A model generated the notes under the pieces. That model had not been told where the DNA came from. It did not search any database and saw only the letters and a list, made by a program, of their open reading frames with translations. Positions 25,686-36,599 of a stretch of 64,000 nt of DNA are shown piece after piece. Positions within the stretch are counted from its first letter, which is position 1. Each line of letters opens with the position of its first letter. The position numbers were made by a program, and so were the translations under genes. This DNA comes from Ligustrum vulgare (taxonomy: Eukaryota; Streptophyta; Magnoliopsida; Lamiales; Oleaceae), in contig OY743189.1 of the NCBI GenBank assembly GCA_963555705.1, positions 3,551,501-3,615,500 on the forward strand. The letters run 5' to 3'.

Positions 25686-27453
25686 TGTAACACCCAAAGT
25701 TTTGAATCTTAAACCTAGGTGTGCTAAGTTTTCTTTACTTAAATGCGGAAAAAAAATCATTTAAAACCTCAACATTTTCATTTTCTATTATAAAATTTTA
25801 CAAAAAATTCGGCAGAGTCTCCTCTATAAATTGGACATAGCCAACCTATAGAGGGATATTAAAACCATTTTAAAGTACACATCTCAACTCATTCAATCCC
25901 AAACATCATCAAAACCATTTCAATAAGTCTCAAACTCCTCAACAATATAATTCCAAGTAAATAAACTTTTGCAAATGAAATAAGAGGTAATTTAACCTCT
26001 AATACTACACTAATACTCATTCAAAGCTAATTTCAACCAAACCATTAACAATAATAAACAAAATTAAGGAATAATTAATGAGAAACTTAAATAAAATCTA
26101 ATTTAACTTTATTTTCAAAAATTGAAGGTTGGTATAGCCTGAGTCTGTCACCGAGTGCTCTCCTCGTCTCATCTAGCTTTCATCATCTGAAATATTTGGG
26201 AGGGATTGGGGTGAGCCAAAGCTCAGTAAGTAAACTTTAAGCATGGGATGCATGCTCATGACATGAAATGTCTTAGACCCATCAACGTATGTATCCCCAT
26301 TTACTTTACTTTTCAAGACTTTACTTACATACTTTCACTTAAACATTTCCAAAACCTTAGCTTCATTTCCATCGTGAGCTCACTTAGTGTATCTTATAGC
26401 CAATCAGAATGCAGTGGGCACTTTTCCTTATTTGGAACCAGGTTATCACTTTCCCACCACATAGCGGTTTAAAACTTGCCCTCTTCAAGCGGTTTAGCAA
26501 TCGTCACCGCAAAGCGGTTTAATACTCACCATCGCAACTGCGGTTTAATTCAGGTACCCCGGTCACCCCGCGCCCCATTTCCCACTCACACCTTTCATGG
26601 CATAGAAGTACACCAATTTATTCTTAAAACTTGGGATACAAATATTTTGAGAAAACTTGAACTTTCCACAGTTTTCATTTAAAATCATTTGAGTTCCCCA
26701 ATACTCAATGCGAAATGCATGCATGATGATGCAATGACATAAAATACATGAATGCTTGGATAGTTTCCAAATTGAACAATATATACTTATATAAAGTAAC
26801 GTAAGCATCGAAAACAACCAATTTACATAGCTGTCACTTGAGCACAGTAATTTCGCATTAACATTCAACTTTAATGAAAATAGGGGGAGCTTACTTACCT
26901 AGAGTCCTTAGTATTCACTTTACTTAATCGGCAGGTGGAAGTCTTGATTGCCTGGGATGTCAATGTACAAATTCTCCTAATTATCTCCATTCATTAATAA
27001 AATATGATTTTAGTTCAAAAATCACATTTATCACCATATTCAAAATGACCAGTCAATTTCAATGCAAGACTTAGGAAAATTCTTTACTTCTTAATTCAAT
27101 TTAAATTTCAAAATTTCCTGACTTTACAAAATTTCTCAACAAAATTCTAATTATTCTTAATTTAAAAAATTTCTCAAACATTGTTGCCAATTAACCTGAA
27201 ACTAAAGATTTACAATTTGTCCCTAAAGATTTTCCCAATTCCAATTTAATGAATTTTAGGCAACTTACTACTCAATTTAATGAATTTATAAACTTTTTAA
27301 TTGGTACATTGATCGGGGCGGCATCCAAGTCCTTCCACTGCAAAATAAATCAAACTTCAACCAACAATAATTATATTTTAATAATTTATAGCGACATTAA
27401 CATAAACATCGCAAAAACTCAAGAAAACACATAATTCGAAAGACGATATTATA
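25686..27453 (-). repeat. 5' LTR of element A
   Basis: 1768 bp, colinear with 17463-19570 but lacking about 0.3 kb near 27210 and a short stretch near 27275. Its outer terminal dinucleotide is mutated (TATTATA instead of TATTACA). Contains four GCGGTTTA repeats at 26464, 26489, 26514 and 26540. Confidence 0.92.
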
Positions 27454-27458
27454 GATTT

Positions 27459-28047
27459 TTTGTTTAATTGCGGATTGTGGGAGGCTTGCAGGTCGAGGTG
27501 AATTGGCCGACGGTGATGCTTGTGGTGGTTCGGTAATGGGTGAGGTTCGGTTTGGTCGAGGATTTGGAGATGACAAATTGAAAACAGAGTTCGAATTGAA
27601 GGCAGTGTGCATGAATTGAATTGTGCAATCTTAACAAGAAGATGATTATGTACATGAATGTTGATGGAGAATATATAGGTATATATATAGATTGGTATGG
27701 GAAGTATTGTAGTTGGAATAGAATTGTGGAATGCTGGATATGGAAACGTCTGATTTAGAATAGGATTGTAAAGACTTGGGATACAAGACTATCAATGCAA
27801 ATAAAATATAATACCTCAATAATTATTTAGAAGACAGAACTAGGATGAAAAATAAATTTAGATAATAATAAAATTGAAACTTGAGATTTTAGACTTAAAA
27901 TAATTCAGATTTAAAATAAATAATAATTTTTGGTTTAAATCAAATTTTGGATTTGACAATATTTAAAATTATGAAATTGGGCTAGAAATCGAATTGGACT
28001 CAAATTATATTTTATTGGCTCAAAATAACCAGCATGGCTAGACTAAC
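27459..28047. repeat. Family D LTR, older copy (segment 2 of 3)
   Basis: Continuation of the LTR that starts at 15770. It has G/T-rich sequence (GGTGATGCTTGTGGTGGTTC), then AT-rich sequence, ending GGCTAGACTAAC. The D solo LTR has GGCTAGACG at the equivalent point (46678), so the join to 49184 is supported. Confidence 0.65.
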
Positions 28048-28908
28048 TGATGTGATTCTTGTTGGGGAATCACGGGATCTCACAGAAATTTTATAAATCC
28101 TTGGAAAGTTCCTAATCTAGATTAATTGACGACAACAATATGACCCGACACTCACGACTCAAGAACCAATGATGTATCAAATCCAAGACCCGTTAAGATG
28201 CGGAATGAAGAACCATAAAGTGGTGAACGCCACAAAGGTTGTCAAATCCTTTGATAAGTTCAAAGGATTCAATGAAGAACGAAGAAGAATAGGGATAATA
28301 AACCCACCTAATTCAAGCAATCTCATTAATCATAAAATTTATGTTTTTAATATGACAAAGAAAACCTATTATAGTCCAACAAAAGGCGTCAAATTAACCC
28401 TAGCCGCAAAAATAGTAAATAAAAATGCGGCGCCTTTTTACGGCCGTAACTATCATTCTTACGGCCGTAATTGACCCTCGGGTCCAAAACTGTTTTATCT
28501 CTTATGGCCGTGACATGTGTTCTTACGGTCGTAAGTCACATACTGAATAAAATTACACAACTTAATTACGGCCGTGAAAATGATAGTTACGGCCGTTAGT
28601 CACTTTCTGCCCAATTTGTGCGATATCAATTTTACGGCCGTAACTCCAGAACTTATGGCCGTAAAAGGCCTTCTGCATTCTTTTCTCCTTGTTTTTTGAC
28701 CCAAATGCATTGTAACGGTTTTGGCTCATCTTCCATCTTGTCATGCATTGAAAATGGAGTCTTCGACCTTGCACTTGAATATTCATCCACCCAAGCCTGC
28801 ATAAACCCCTGCATTGCTTGCTTGATCTTCTTAGCCCTCAGCCTCGTTATTGGTCCCACCGGTACATGCAACGGATCCTTACTCGTTGGGCCACTCAGGT
28901 ACTCATCA
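28048..28908 (-). repeat. 3' LTR of element B
   Basis: 861 bp, TGATGTGATTC...GGTACTCATCA on the plus strand. The inner neighbour on the minus strand is a purine tract (CAGGGAGGGAA) preceded by the inverted repeat GATTCGAGGATGAATC. Its first 256 bases in element direction (28908-28653) are also Pol coding sequence. Confidence 0.92.
28438..28664. promoter_or_regulatory. Phased TTACGGCCGTAA palindrome array in element B 3' LTR (8 sites)
   Basis: Cores start at 28441, 28462, 28505, 28526, 28569, 28590, 28635 and 28656; spacings 21, 43, 21, 43, 21, 45, 21. Four pairs with an invariant 21-base step and a roughly 64-base pair repeat. Confidence 0.85.
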
Positions 28909-29336
28909 TTCCCTCCCTGTTGAAAAGGATTCATCCTCGAATCATCACCTGCAGCAAACAAAGAGAGATCAGCAACGTTGAAAGTAGCAGATATATTATA
29001 CTCACCTAGGAGATCCAACTTATAAGCATTGTCATTGATTCTCGCAATGACTTGAAACGGCCCATCTCCTCTAGGCTACAGCTTTGATGTCCGTTGTGTT
29101 GGAAATCGTTCCTTACGCATGTGAACCCACACCCAATCGCCTGGTTCGAAAATCACCTGCTTTCTGCCCTTATTCGCCTGGGACGCATAGTGCTCATTCT
29201 TCCTTTCTATTTGTAGCCTAACCTTTTCATGGAGTGACTTCACAAGCTCGGCTTTCCTCTTGCCATCTAGACTGTTCCTGTCATCTACTGGTAAAGGAAT
29301 TAGATCCATAGGGGTTAGTGGATTGAAGCCATACAC
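28653..29336 (-). pseudogene. Element B Pol C-terminus, crossing into the 3' LTR
   Basis: 29076-29336 (MYGFNPLTPMDLIPLP, VIFEPGDWVWVHMRKERFP) ends at a TAG. 28653-29018 continues as LDLLGEYNISATFNVADLS, DSRMNPFQQGGNDE (encoded by the hairpin and purine tract) and then, inside the LTR, GPITRLRAKKIKQAMQGF, ending at 28653. The NAYKLDLLGEY type of sequence is the usual integrase C-terminus of Gypsy Pol. No classical chromodomain is seen; the basic tail may correspond to the short CR motif described for CRM elements. Confidence 0.82.
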
Positions 29337-29340
29337 AATT

Positions 29341-30132
29341 TCAAAAGGTGAGTAAGTAGTAGTAGAATGTATTGCAAATTTTTATACGCAAACTTACAAA
29401 TGGTAAGCATTCCTCCCAACTTTTCAAATTTTTATTTATGACAACACACAAGAGTTGTGTTAACGTCCTATTGACCACTTCTATCTGACCATCCGTTTGA
29501 GGATGGCATGTAGTGGAAAACAACAGTTTAGTACCCATTTTCCCCCACAAAACCTTCCAGAAGTAACTAAGGAATTTGACATCCCTATCAGACACTATAC
29601 TTCTAGGTACCCCATGGAGTCTGACAACTTCCCTAAAGAATAAGTCTTTTATATTCACAGCATCATCAGTTTTATTGCAATGAATGAAGTATGCCATTTT
29701 ACTAAACCTATCCACCACCACAAATATGGAATCCCGACCTTTTTTTGTCCTAGGAAATCCTAACACAAAATCCATGGATATATCTACCCAAGGCTCACTA
29801 GGAACAGGTAGAGGAGTGTACAAACCATGTGGTAATACCTTAGACTTGGCATGTTTACACGTTTTGCATTTATCACAAATTTGGTGAACATCCCGTTTCA
29901 TCCTAGGCCAATAAAAATGTTCCTTTAACGTTTTCAATGTTTTTAAAGCACCAAAATGACCCATTAAACCACCCCCGTGAGCTTCACGTACTAACAACTC
30001 ACGCATAGAACAGTTAGGCACACACAATTTATTTTCCTTAAACAAATAGCCATCATGCCTATAAAATTTATCAAATGCTCTCTTTTCACATGAGACATAA
30101 ATAGTGGAAAAATCATGATCGTTAGCATACAA
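29341..30132 (-). pseudogene. Element B integrase
   Basis: Zinc-binding HHCC region ([13 protein letters not shown], then CDKCKTC) at about residues 50-95. Catalytic D in [18 protein letters not shown] and D in [14 protein letters not shown], then [20 protein letters not shown] carrying the glutamate. The DD(35)E residues are legible. It ends in out-of-frame residues after LPFV because of a frameshift near 29395, and is preceded by a TAA at about 30142. Catalyses insertion of element cDNA in related elements; inactive here. Confidence 0.9.
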
Positions 30133-30141
30133 GTCTCGAAC

Positions 30142-30693
30142 TTATTCAAATCCCAACAATTTAGCATTCAATGAAGTAAGGAGCACATACCTTCTTGACA
30201 ACGCATCTGTAACTATATTTTCCTTACCGTGTTTGTACTGAATGACATAAGGAAAAGTCTCCACAAACTCCATCCATCGGGCATGTCTTTTGTTCAACTT
30301 ACCTTGCCCCTTGAGGTTCTTTAATAACTCGTGATCCGTGTGGACGACAAATTCTTTTGGCCAGAGGTAATGATGCCAAATCTCCAATGCCCTGACAAGA
30401 GTATAAAGCTCCTTATCATACGTTGGATAGTTTAACGCTACCCCACTCAGCTTTTCACTGAAATAAGCTATCGGCCTCTTTTCCTGCATAAGAATAGCTC
30501 CAATCCCTATTCTTGATGCATCACATTCAATCTCAAAAGTCTGGTTAAAGTTAGGTAATGCTAAGACTGGTGCAGTACATAGCCTATCTTTAAGCAATTT
30601 GAAGGCATTTTCCTGTGCATCCCCCCAATGGAAACTCACACTCTTTTTAATTACCTCAGTGAGTGGTGTGGCAATTGTACTGAAATCTTTCAC
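30142..30693 (-). pseudogene. Element B reverse-transcriptase thumb and RNase H
   Basis: Begins in the connection after reverse transcriptase ([20 protein letters not shown]). RNase H follows with [18 protein letters not shown] and [22 protein letters not shown], ending at [14 protein letters not shown]. The catalytic D of ECDAS, E of KELYTLVRA and D of TDALS are present. Separated from the reverse transcriptase by a TGA at 30775 and from integrase by a TAA at 30142. Confidence 0.9.
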
Positions 30694-30774
30694 AAAACTC
30701 CTATAAAAACTTGCTAACCCATGAAAGCTCCTTACCTCAGTTACACTCTTAGGTGTTGGCCATTCCCTAATAGC

Positions 30775-31353
30775 TCAGATTTTCTCCTCATCAACTGCAA
30801 TACCATCCTTACTAACAACATAACCAAGGAATATGACCTTATCGATGCAAAAAGTACACTTTTTAAAGTTAGCGTACAAATTTTCAGTGCGTAAAACCTC
30901 AAGTACAAACGTCAAATGTCCAACATGCTCATCTACATTCTTACTATAAATTAAAATGTCATCAAAATACACGACCACAAATTTACCAATGAAAGCTTGT
31001 AAAACATGGTTCATCAACCTCATGAATGTACTAGGTGCATTGGTGAGACCAAACGGCATAACTAACCATTCATAAAGCCCGTATTTGGTCTTGAATGCAG
31101 TTTTCCATTCGTCCCCCTCCTTCATGCGTATTTGGTGATATCCACTCTTAAGGTCAATTTTACTAAAGACACATGAACCATATAATTCATCAAGCATGTC
31201 ATCTAACCTCGGTATAGGATGGAGATACTTTACCGTGATATTGTTGATATTCCTACAATCCATGCACATCCTCCAGGTTCCATCCTTCTTGGGCACCAAT
31301 AAGACCGGCACAGCACATGGGCTCATGCTTTCTCGGACATAGCCCTTGCTCAA
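30775..31353 (-). pseudogene. Element B reverse transcriptase catalytic region
   Basis: Shows the palm and fingers motifs in order: [50 protein letters not shown] (first catalytic D), [31 protein letters not shown] (catalytic DD) and [11 protein letters not shown]. Ends at a TGA where related elements have a coding residue, a likely C-to-T change. The N-terminal join to 31350-32159 is frameshifted. Confidence 0.93.
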
Positions 31354-32159
31354 CAGCTCGTCAACTTGTCATGAAGCTCCTTTGTTACCTCCGGATTGCT
31401 TCTATATGCAAGCCTATTTGGAATGACAGCTCCTGGTGCAAAATCAATCTGGTGCTCGATGCCCCGAATAGGTGGCAGCCCACTGGGTATGTCTTCCGGG
31501 AATACATCATCAAGTTCTTGTAAAAGAAAAATAGCTAAACGGGGGAGGGAAGAGTTAGTGTCATCGAGTGCAAGGAAGGAGTCCTTGTACATTAGTAAGA
31601 CCATTGGTTGGTGGTCAAGGACAGCTCTTTTGATCTCACTCTTTTTGGCAAGGAAGCTCACTTTGGTTTTCTCTCCTCTTTCTTTTCTGGCACTCGTCAC
31701 TCCCCCTCCTTTTTCTGAGGCGGAACCCTCAACTTTCTGTTTTTCTCTCAGCTCACCTTTTTCTGGGATCGTGGTCCCAACTCTCCTTTGAGCACTCATC
31801 TCTCCTTTTTCTGGGATCGGGGTCCCAACTCTCTTTGTCTTCTCTTCCTCACTCTTTAATTTCAACTGATCTTCATAAACTTGTTGTGGAGTTAACGGCA
31901 TGAGTCTGATACTTTTCCCATCCTTTGTAAAACTGTACCTATTTTTGTACCCGTCATGTACCACCCTCCTGTCATATTGCCATGGCCGACCCAACAGGAT
32001 GTGTCCAGCATGCATTGGGACCACATCACAAATTAACTCATCCTCATACTTTCCGATAGAGAGGTTGATTAACACCTGCTTATTCACTTTGATCTCACGG
32101 GTCTCATTCAGCCATTGTAACTTGTAAGGTCTAGGGTGTTTTTGATTATAGGTAAACAC
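31350..32159 (-). pseudogene. Element B protease end and linker to reverse transcriptase
   Basis: Begins in the late protease region (HPRPYKLQWLNETREIKVNK, MHAGHILLGRPWQYDR). A charged linker follows with three imperfect repeats of VGTPIPEKGE type (VGTTIPEKGE, EGSASEKGG). It ends at LFLLQELDDVFPEDIPSGLPP, the conserved lead into reverse transcriptase. Frameshifts lie at both ends (near 32155 and 31360). Confidence 0.87.
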
Positions 32160-32638
32160 AATTTCTCAACAAGAGTGGTACTAACCACGTTGGTACAACT
32201 CCCCACATCAATTATCAAACTACAGACTTTATTATTGACAAAGCATCTAGTATGAAATATGTTTTCCCTTTGCTCACCTGACTCCTCCACCGTAATTTGG
32301 GTACAAAGAGCACGCCTAGTAATAAGGGATTGAGCTACCGCATAATCTCCGTCGCCACAATCACTAGCTTCTTCTAAGGTAGGCATATCCTTAAACTCAT
32401 CATCATCCTCAACCTCATCCTCCGACACCACCACCCCATTTCGCACAAGCATTATTTTTTTTGTTCGGGCATTGTGATGCAATGTGCCCGATTCAAATAC
32501 ACCTAAAACACTTGATGTCCCTACTTCTAGGAGGTTGAGAGTCAGAAGCGGGTTTACCTTTATTGGCAGATTCCTCTCGAGCCTTTGGTGGTTCTGTCTT
32601 CCCCTTTGGAGTAGCTCCTTCATTTTTGTTATTTCCAC
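32108..32638 (-). pseudogene. Element B protease N-terminal part
   Basis: The useful portion starts after the gag junction with MLVRNGVVVSEDE and a very acidic stretch (EDEVEDDDEF). Then ITVEESGEQRENIFHTRCFV precedes the protease active site, here LIIDVGSCTN. Copy 1 has LIIDGGSCTN, so G is replaced by V after the catalytic D. The gag-to-protease frame is lost by one extra A in an A-run: 8 at 32455-32462, against 7 in copy 1. Confidence 0.85.
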
Positions 32639-33581
32639 TCCAAGTAGGTTTCCAAGGAGTGGAACTCGAAGAGTATTTTGCTGTCCCTTTCCTTTTCAGC
32701 TGCCTTTCCACCTTCATCGCCATGTACAACATCTCCTCCAGTTCAACATAATGTTGCAGTTCTATTACATTTGCAATGTCTCTGTTCAAACCACTAAAAA
32801 ACCTGGCCATTGTGGCCTCCGGATCCTCCTCAATATTCGCTCGGATCATAGCAATCTCCATCTCTTTATGGTATTATTCTACATTCTTCGAACCCTGAGA
32901 CAGAGTTTGGAGTTTCTGGTATAAGTCCCTATAGTAATGGTTGGGCACAAACCTTTTCCTCATCAAACCCTTCAACTCGTTCCAGGTCTCAATAGGTCTT
33001 TCACGGTTCCTCCTCCTACTCGTCACTAATTGATCCCACCACACAAGTGCATAGTCTGGGAACTCTATAACTGCTAATGTCACCTTTTTTCCCTCTGAGT
33101 AGTTATGGCACTCAAAAATCAGTTCTGCCTTCTTCTCCCACTCAAGGTACACCTCCGGATCACTTTTACCTTGGAAATCTGGTATAGTCATTTTAATGTT
33201 TCCCAGGCTTCTATCCATCCCATCATCATCCATATATGCACGCCTATTGCCCCTTCCACGCCGACCACCAAGACCTCTTCTCCTACCCAAGCTAGCCACT
33301 GATACATTTTCACTATCATCATCAACACTATCTCCTATCTCAACATCATCATCCCAAACTCCATTCCTTGGATTATTGTCATACCTTTGCGGCCTACGGA
33401 TATTAGGAGCCGTGTGTGGCTGCTCTCTACGTAGTTGGGCAATTGCTGCACTATGCCTGTCCACGGAGTTTTTAATCTCCCCCAACTTTGCATCCCACCT
33501 CTCGAATCGTTTTTCCAGCATTGGAAGAAAGTGGAACTTTTGGTTATCCTCCCCTATTGATGATGGTTCCTTCTTTGACAT
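32493..33581 (-). pseudogene. Element B Gag, two stop codons
   Basis: Starts at 33581 ([12 protein letters not shown]). Same layout as copy 1: N-terminal helix ([20 protein letters not shown]), Arg/Gly linker, gag core and zinc knuckle. A GAA-to-TAA change after KNVE stops the first frame at 32874. A TGA falls inside the knuckle after CFRCI at 32493. Copy 1 lacks both lesions, so each copy is inactivated independently. Confidence 0.9.
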
Positions 33582-34176
33582 GGTTAGTGATCAAAAGAAA
33601 AAGAAATAATTTACAATAAAATATATCCTCACGTGTTTAGCATTCGTGTATCACTCTATTCGGCTTTTTTCCTCTATTGATCTCACCACTCTGCCTTTTT
33701 CCTCTCTATCCCTTTTCTCAAGTTCTCAAAGAACCAACCAAACTAGTCACAGACTTGGTCCTTGTGGAATTAACCCAAGGTGCAAGAAAGTTTGATGGAA
33801 TATTGGACTCAAGAAAGTTGATGCATAAAGGAATGAAAGATTTTGAAAGTAGTGATGGATGACGGGAACTATCAAGAATGTGGAAAAAAATTAAAAGGTA
33901 TCAAGAAAGGTCCTCTTGAATGTGGAATTGTGTTCTTGATCTTGCTCTTCAATAATAATCACTTTATTTTTTAATCTGAATTTCGTACTTTTTTTTTCCT
34001 AATCAAGAACAATTAATAATAACAAGAATTGAAACTACGACCAATCTTGAAATAGTGAAGAATTTCAAGAACCCAAGAATCTAATATCGATTCAACGATG
34101 ACTCAAGAACGATGAAATCTATTGAAGAAAACGAAACAAAACAAGAATTATGTAAAAAACCTAGATTTAGAACCAA

Positions 34177-34188
34177 GCTCTGATACCA
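34177..34188 (-). other. Primer binding site of element B
   Basis: TGGTATCAGAGC on the minus strand, two bases from the LTR edge at 34191, the same spacing as in copy 1. Confidence 0.92.
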
Positions 34189-34190
34189 AA

Positions 34191-34750
34191 TGACGTGATT
34201 CTTGTTGGGGAATCACAGGATCTCACGGAAATTATATAAATCCTTGGAAAGTTCCAAATCCAGATTAATTGACGATAACAATATGACCCGACACTCACGA
34301 CTCAAGAACCAAGGATGTATCAAATCCAAGACCCGTTAAGATGCGGAATGAAGAACCATAAAGGGGTGAACGCCATAAGGTTGTCAAATCTTTTGATAAG
34401 TTCAAGGGGTTCAATTAAGAACGAAGAAGAACAGGGATAAACTCACCTAATTCAAGCAATCTCATTAATCATAAAAGTTATGTTTTTACAATGACAAAGA
34501 AAACCTATTATAGTCCAAAAAAAACGTGTCAAAATAACCCTAGCCGCAAAAATAGTAAATAAAAATGCAGCACCTTTTTACGGCTGTAACTATCATTCTT
34601 ACGGCCGTAATTGACCCTCGGGTCCAAAACTGTTTTATCTCTTACGGCCGTGAAAATGATAGTTACTGCCGTAAGTCACTTTCTGCCCAATTTGTGCGAT
34701 GTCAATTTTACGACTGTAACTCCAGAACTTACGGCCGTAAAAAGGCCTTC
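34191..34750 (-). repeat. 5' LTR of element B, inner segment (continues at 48944-49178)
   Basis: Colinear with the 3' LTR, then interrupted after GGCCTTC by element C. The remainder TGCATTCTTTT...CTCATCA resumes at 48944. One pair of palindromes (64 bases) is missing relative to the 3' LTR, deleted between two GGCCGTGA repeats. Remaining cores start at 34581, 34602, 34645, 34666, 34711 and 34732 (spacings 21, 43, 21, 45, 21). Confidence 0.92.
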
Positions 34751-35471
34751 TGATGTGATCCGGAAAAGGCGTCAAAAATGAGAAATCAAGATACGGGAAA
34801 TTCAACAATATTCTGCATGGAAAAATGAACAAGTTTCGTGTTGGGCTCGAGTCGAGATTCAAATCACGTCAACGGATCAGAAAATCAGAAAATTGGGCAG
34901 AAGATGCGTTACGGCCGTAACATTGTTTCTCACGGCCGTAACTTATGGATTTCACGGCCGCATCACATTCCTCACTGCCGTAAATGAAAATTGGTATTTT
35001 TGTTCAAAAGGAGATTTACGGCCGTAACATCAATCTTCACGGCCGTAACTAATATGGTGACATTTTGATCAGAGAAGGACTTACGGCCGTAAGTCCGACT
35101 TTTACGGCCGTAAGCGGTGCAAATCAGATTTTTCGGGATTTTAGTATTTCAGTTGATTTGTATTTCCTTTATTGGTTTTTAATTCTTTTTATGATTTTGA
35201 TAATTTTGGTTATTTTGGTTATTTTAGGTATTTTAGCCTCATTAGAATTCTATTCAGAGTCAGTTTGTGACTATGGTTTATTTTGCCTATTTATATGCTT
35301 TTCCATTCAATGTAAAAAACAGAATACTTTTGATGAATAAAATTATTGAGTGTTTTTACTCTCTCTAGAGGTGAGGATTTTCCCTTTAAACATCGAACTC
35401 ATCAAGATTGAAATCTTGTAGCGTTCAACAAATCGAACTTATCAAGGATCTGGACATTCCTTGTGGCGTTC
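34751..35471 (+). repeat. 5' LTR of element C, truncated
   Basis: Matches 48053 to about 48769 nearly base for base, with an 11-base duplication near 34880 (AGAAAATC repeated). Palindrome cores at 34912, 34933, 34955, 34975, 35019, 35040, 35084 and 35105. Transcription-like features follow: a T-rich block and TGAATAAAATTATTG at 35333, a possible polyadenylation signal. Confidence 0.9.
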
Positions 35472-36514
35472 TGTAACACCCCAAGTTTAAAACCTTAAAC
35501 CTAAGCGTGTTAACTTCCATTCACATTAAATGCGGAATTTAAATCGTTTACACAATTAAAATATTCAATTAACTATTATAAATTTTACAGAAATTTCGGC
35601 AGAGTCTCCTCTATAAATTGGACATAGCCAACCTGTAGAGGAACACCAAAACCATTTAAAAAGATTTAAAGCAAAAATCACATCTCAACCACATTCATCA
35701 TTTCCAAAACCAATTCATCCAATCCCCAAACTCCTCAAGCATAAGATTTTCCAAAAATATCAAACGACATTGACAAATAAATTAAGAGGAAATTTAACCT
35801 CAAATGCGTCACCCATACTTAATCAAAATTAACTTCAACCAAACCATTATCAATAATAATGAATGAAGAAAATAATTGAAACGATAACTTGAATAATTTT
35901 AACTTTATTAGTTAAGGCGGCGATGGGTACTGTCGGAGTCAACCGCCAAGTGTTCTCCTCTGATCATCAACTTTCATCACCTGAAATATGGGGAGGGATT
36001 GGGGTGAGCTAAAGCTCAGTAAGCAAACTTTATGCATGAATGTATGCTTATGACATGAATGCTTTAACTTTGAAATATGTATCCCCATTCACTTTAACCT
36101 TTCAAAACTTTCAACATTTCGAACTTTCACTTTACATTTCAAAACTTTCACTTCATTTCCATCTATTCATTTAGTAAAATATACTTTCAGGTCACAAACA
36201 CATTCGTTATTCATTTTAATAATAATCAAACATTAACCGAGATTAAAACTTCAATTTAACCCATGCCTGACTTTACATAATAACCAAAACACATAAAACC
36301 ATATTCGAAATTAAGAGATAAAATTTCAATCCACGTTAGGAACTCTTATTTTTAAATTCAAACTGAAACTCAAATTTACATAATTTAACCTAACGTTATA
36401 AAATCCACTCCCATAAAATCCCAAAAATTCCACAAATCTTAAAACCAACATATATCCAAACTTCACCCAAACAGTTAACTAAACTACAATTTTCATAAAT
36501 CTCAAAAATCAGAA

Positions 36515-36599
<85 letters not shown>

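Larger units (their letters stand above)
17463..27453 (-). mobile_element. Element A: Del/Tekay-like Ty3/Gypsy chromovirus, nearly full length, inactive
   Basis: A 10-kb minus-strand element bounded by a perfect 5-bp duplication GATTT (17458-17462 and 27454-27458). Order in its own direction: 5' LTR, primer site, gag with zinc knuckles, DSGA protease, reverse transcriptase, RNase H, integrase, C-terminal chromodomain, purine tract, 3' LTR. That order and the C-terminal chromodomain are known features of chromoviruses; assignment to Tekay/Del is from overall protein style. It carries several frameshifts, stops and a 1.2-kb solo LTR in protease, so it cannot make its own proteins. Confidence 0.93.

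Noticed and set aside
28438..28664. CRISPR-like array made of the repeated TTACGGCCGTAA
   Set aside because: The repeats are perfect 12-base palindromes with 9- or about 31-base gaps inside LTRs of plant retrotransposons. Gap sequences are shared between copies of a family, and no Cas genes or leader exist. This is a eukaryotic LTR feature.
28048..28677. Shorter B LTR ending at GGCCTTCTGCA with AAGGAGAAAAGAA as purine tract
   Set aside because: It gives TG...CA ends and a plausible tract, but the 5-bp duplication CTAAC is found only if the LTR extends to 28908/49178, and the other LTRs also include the extra sequence.
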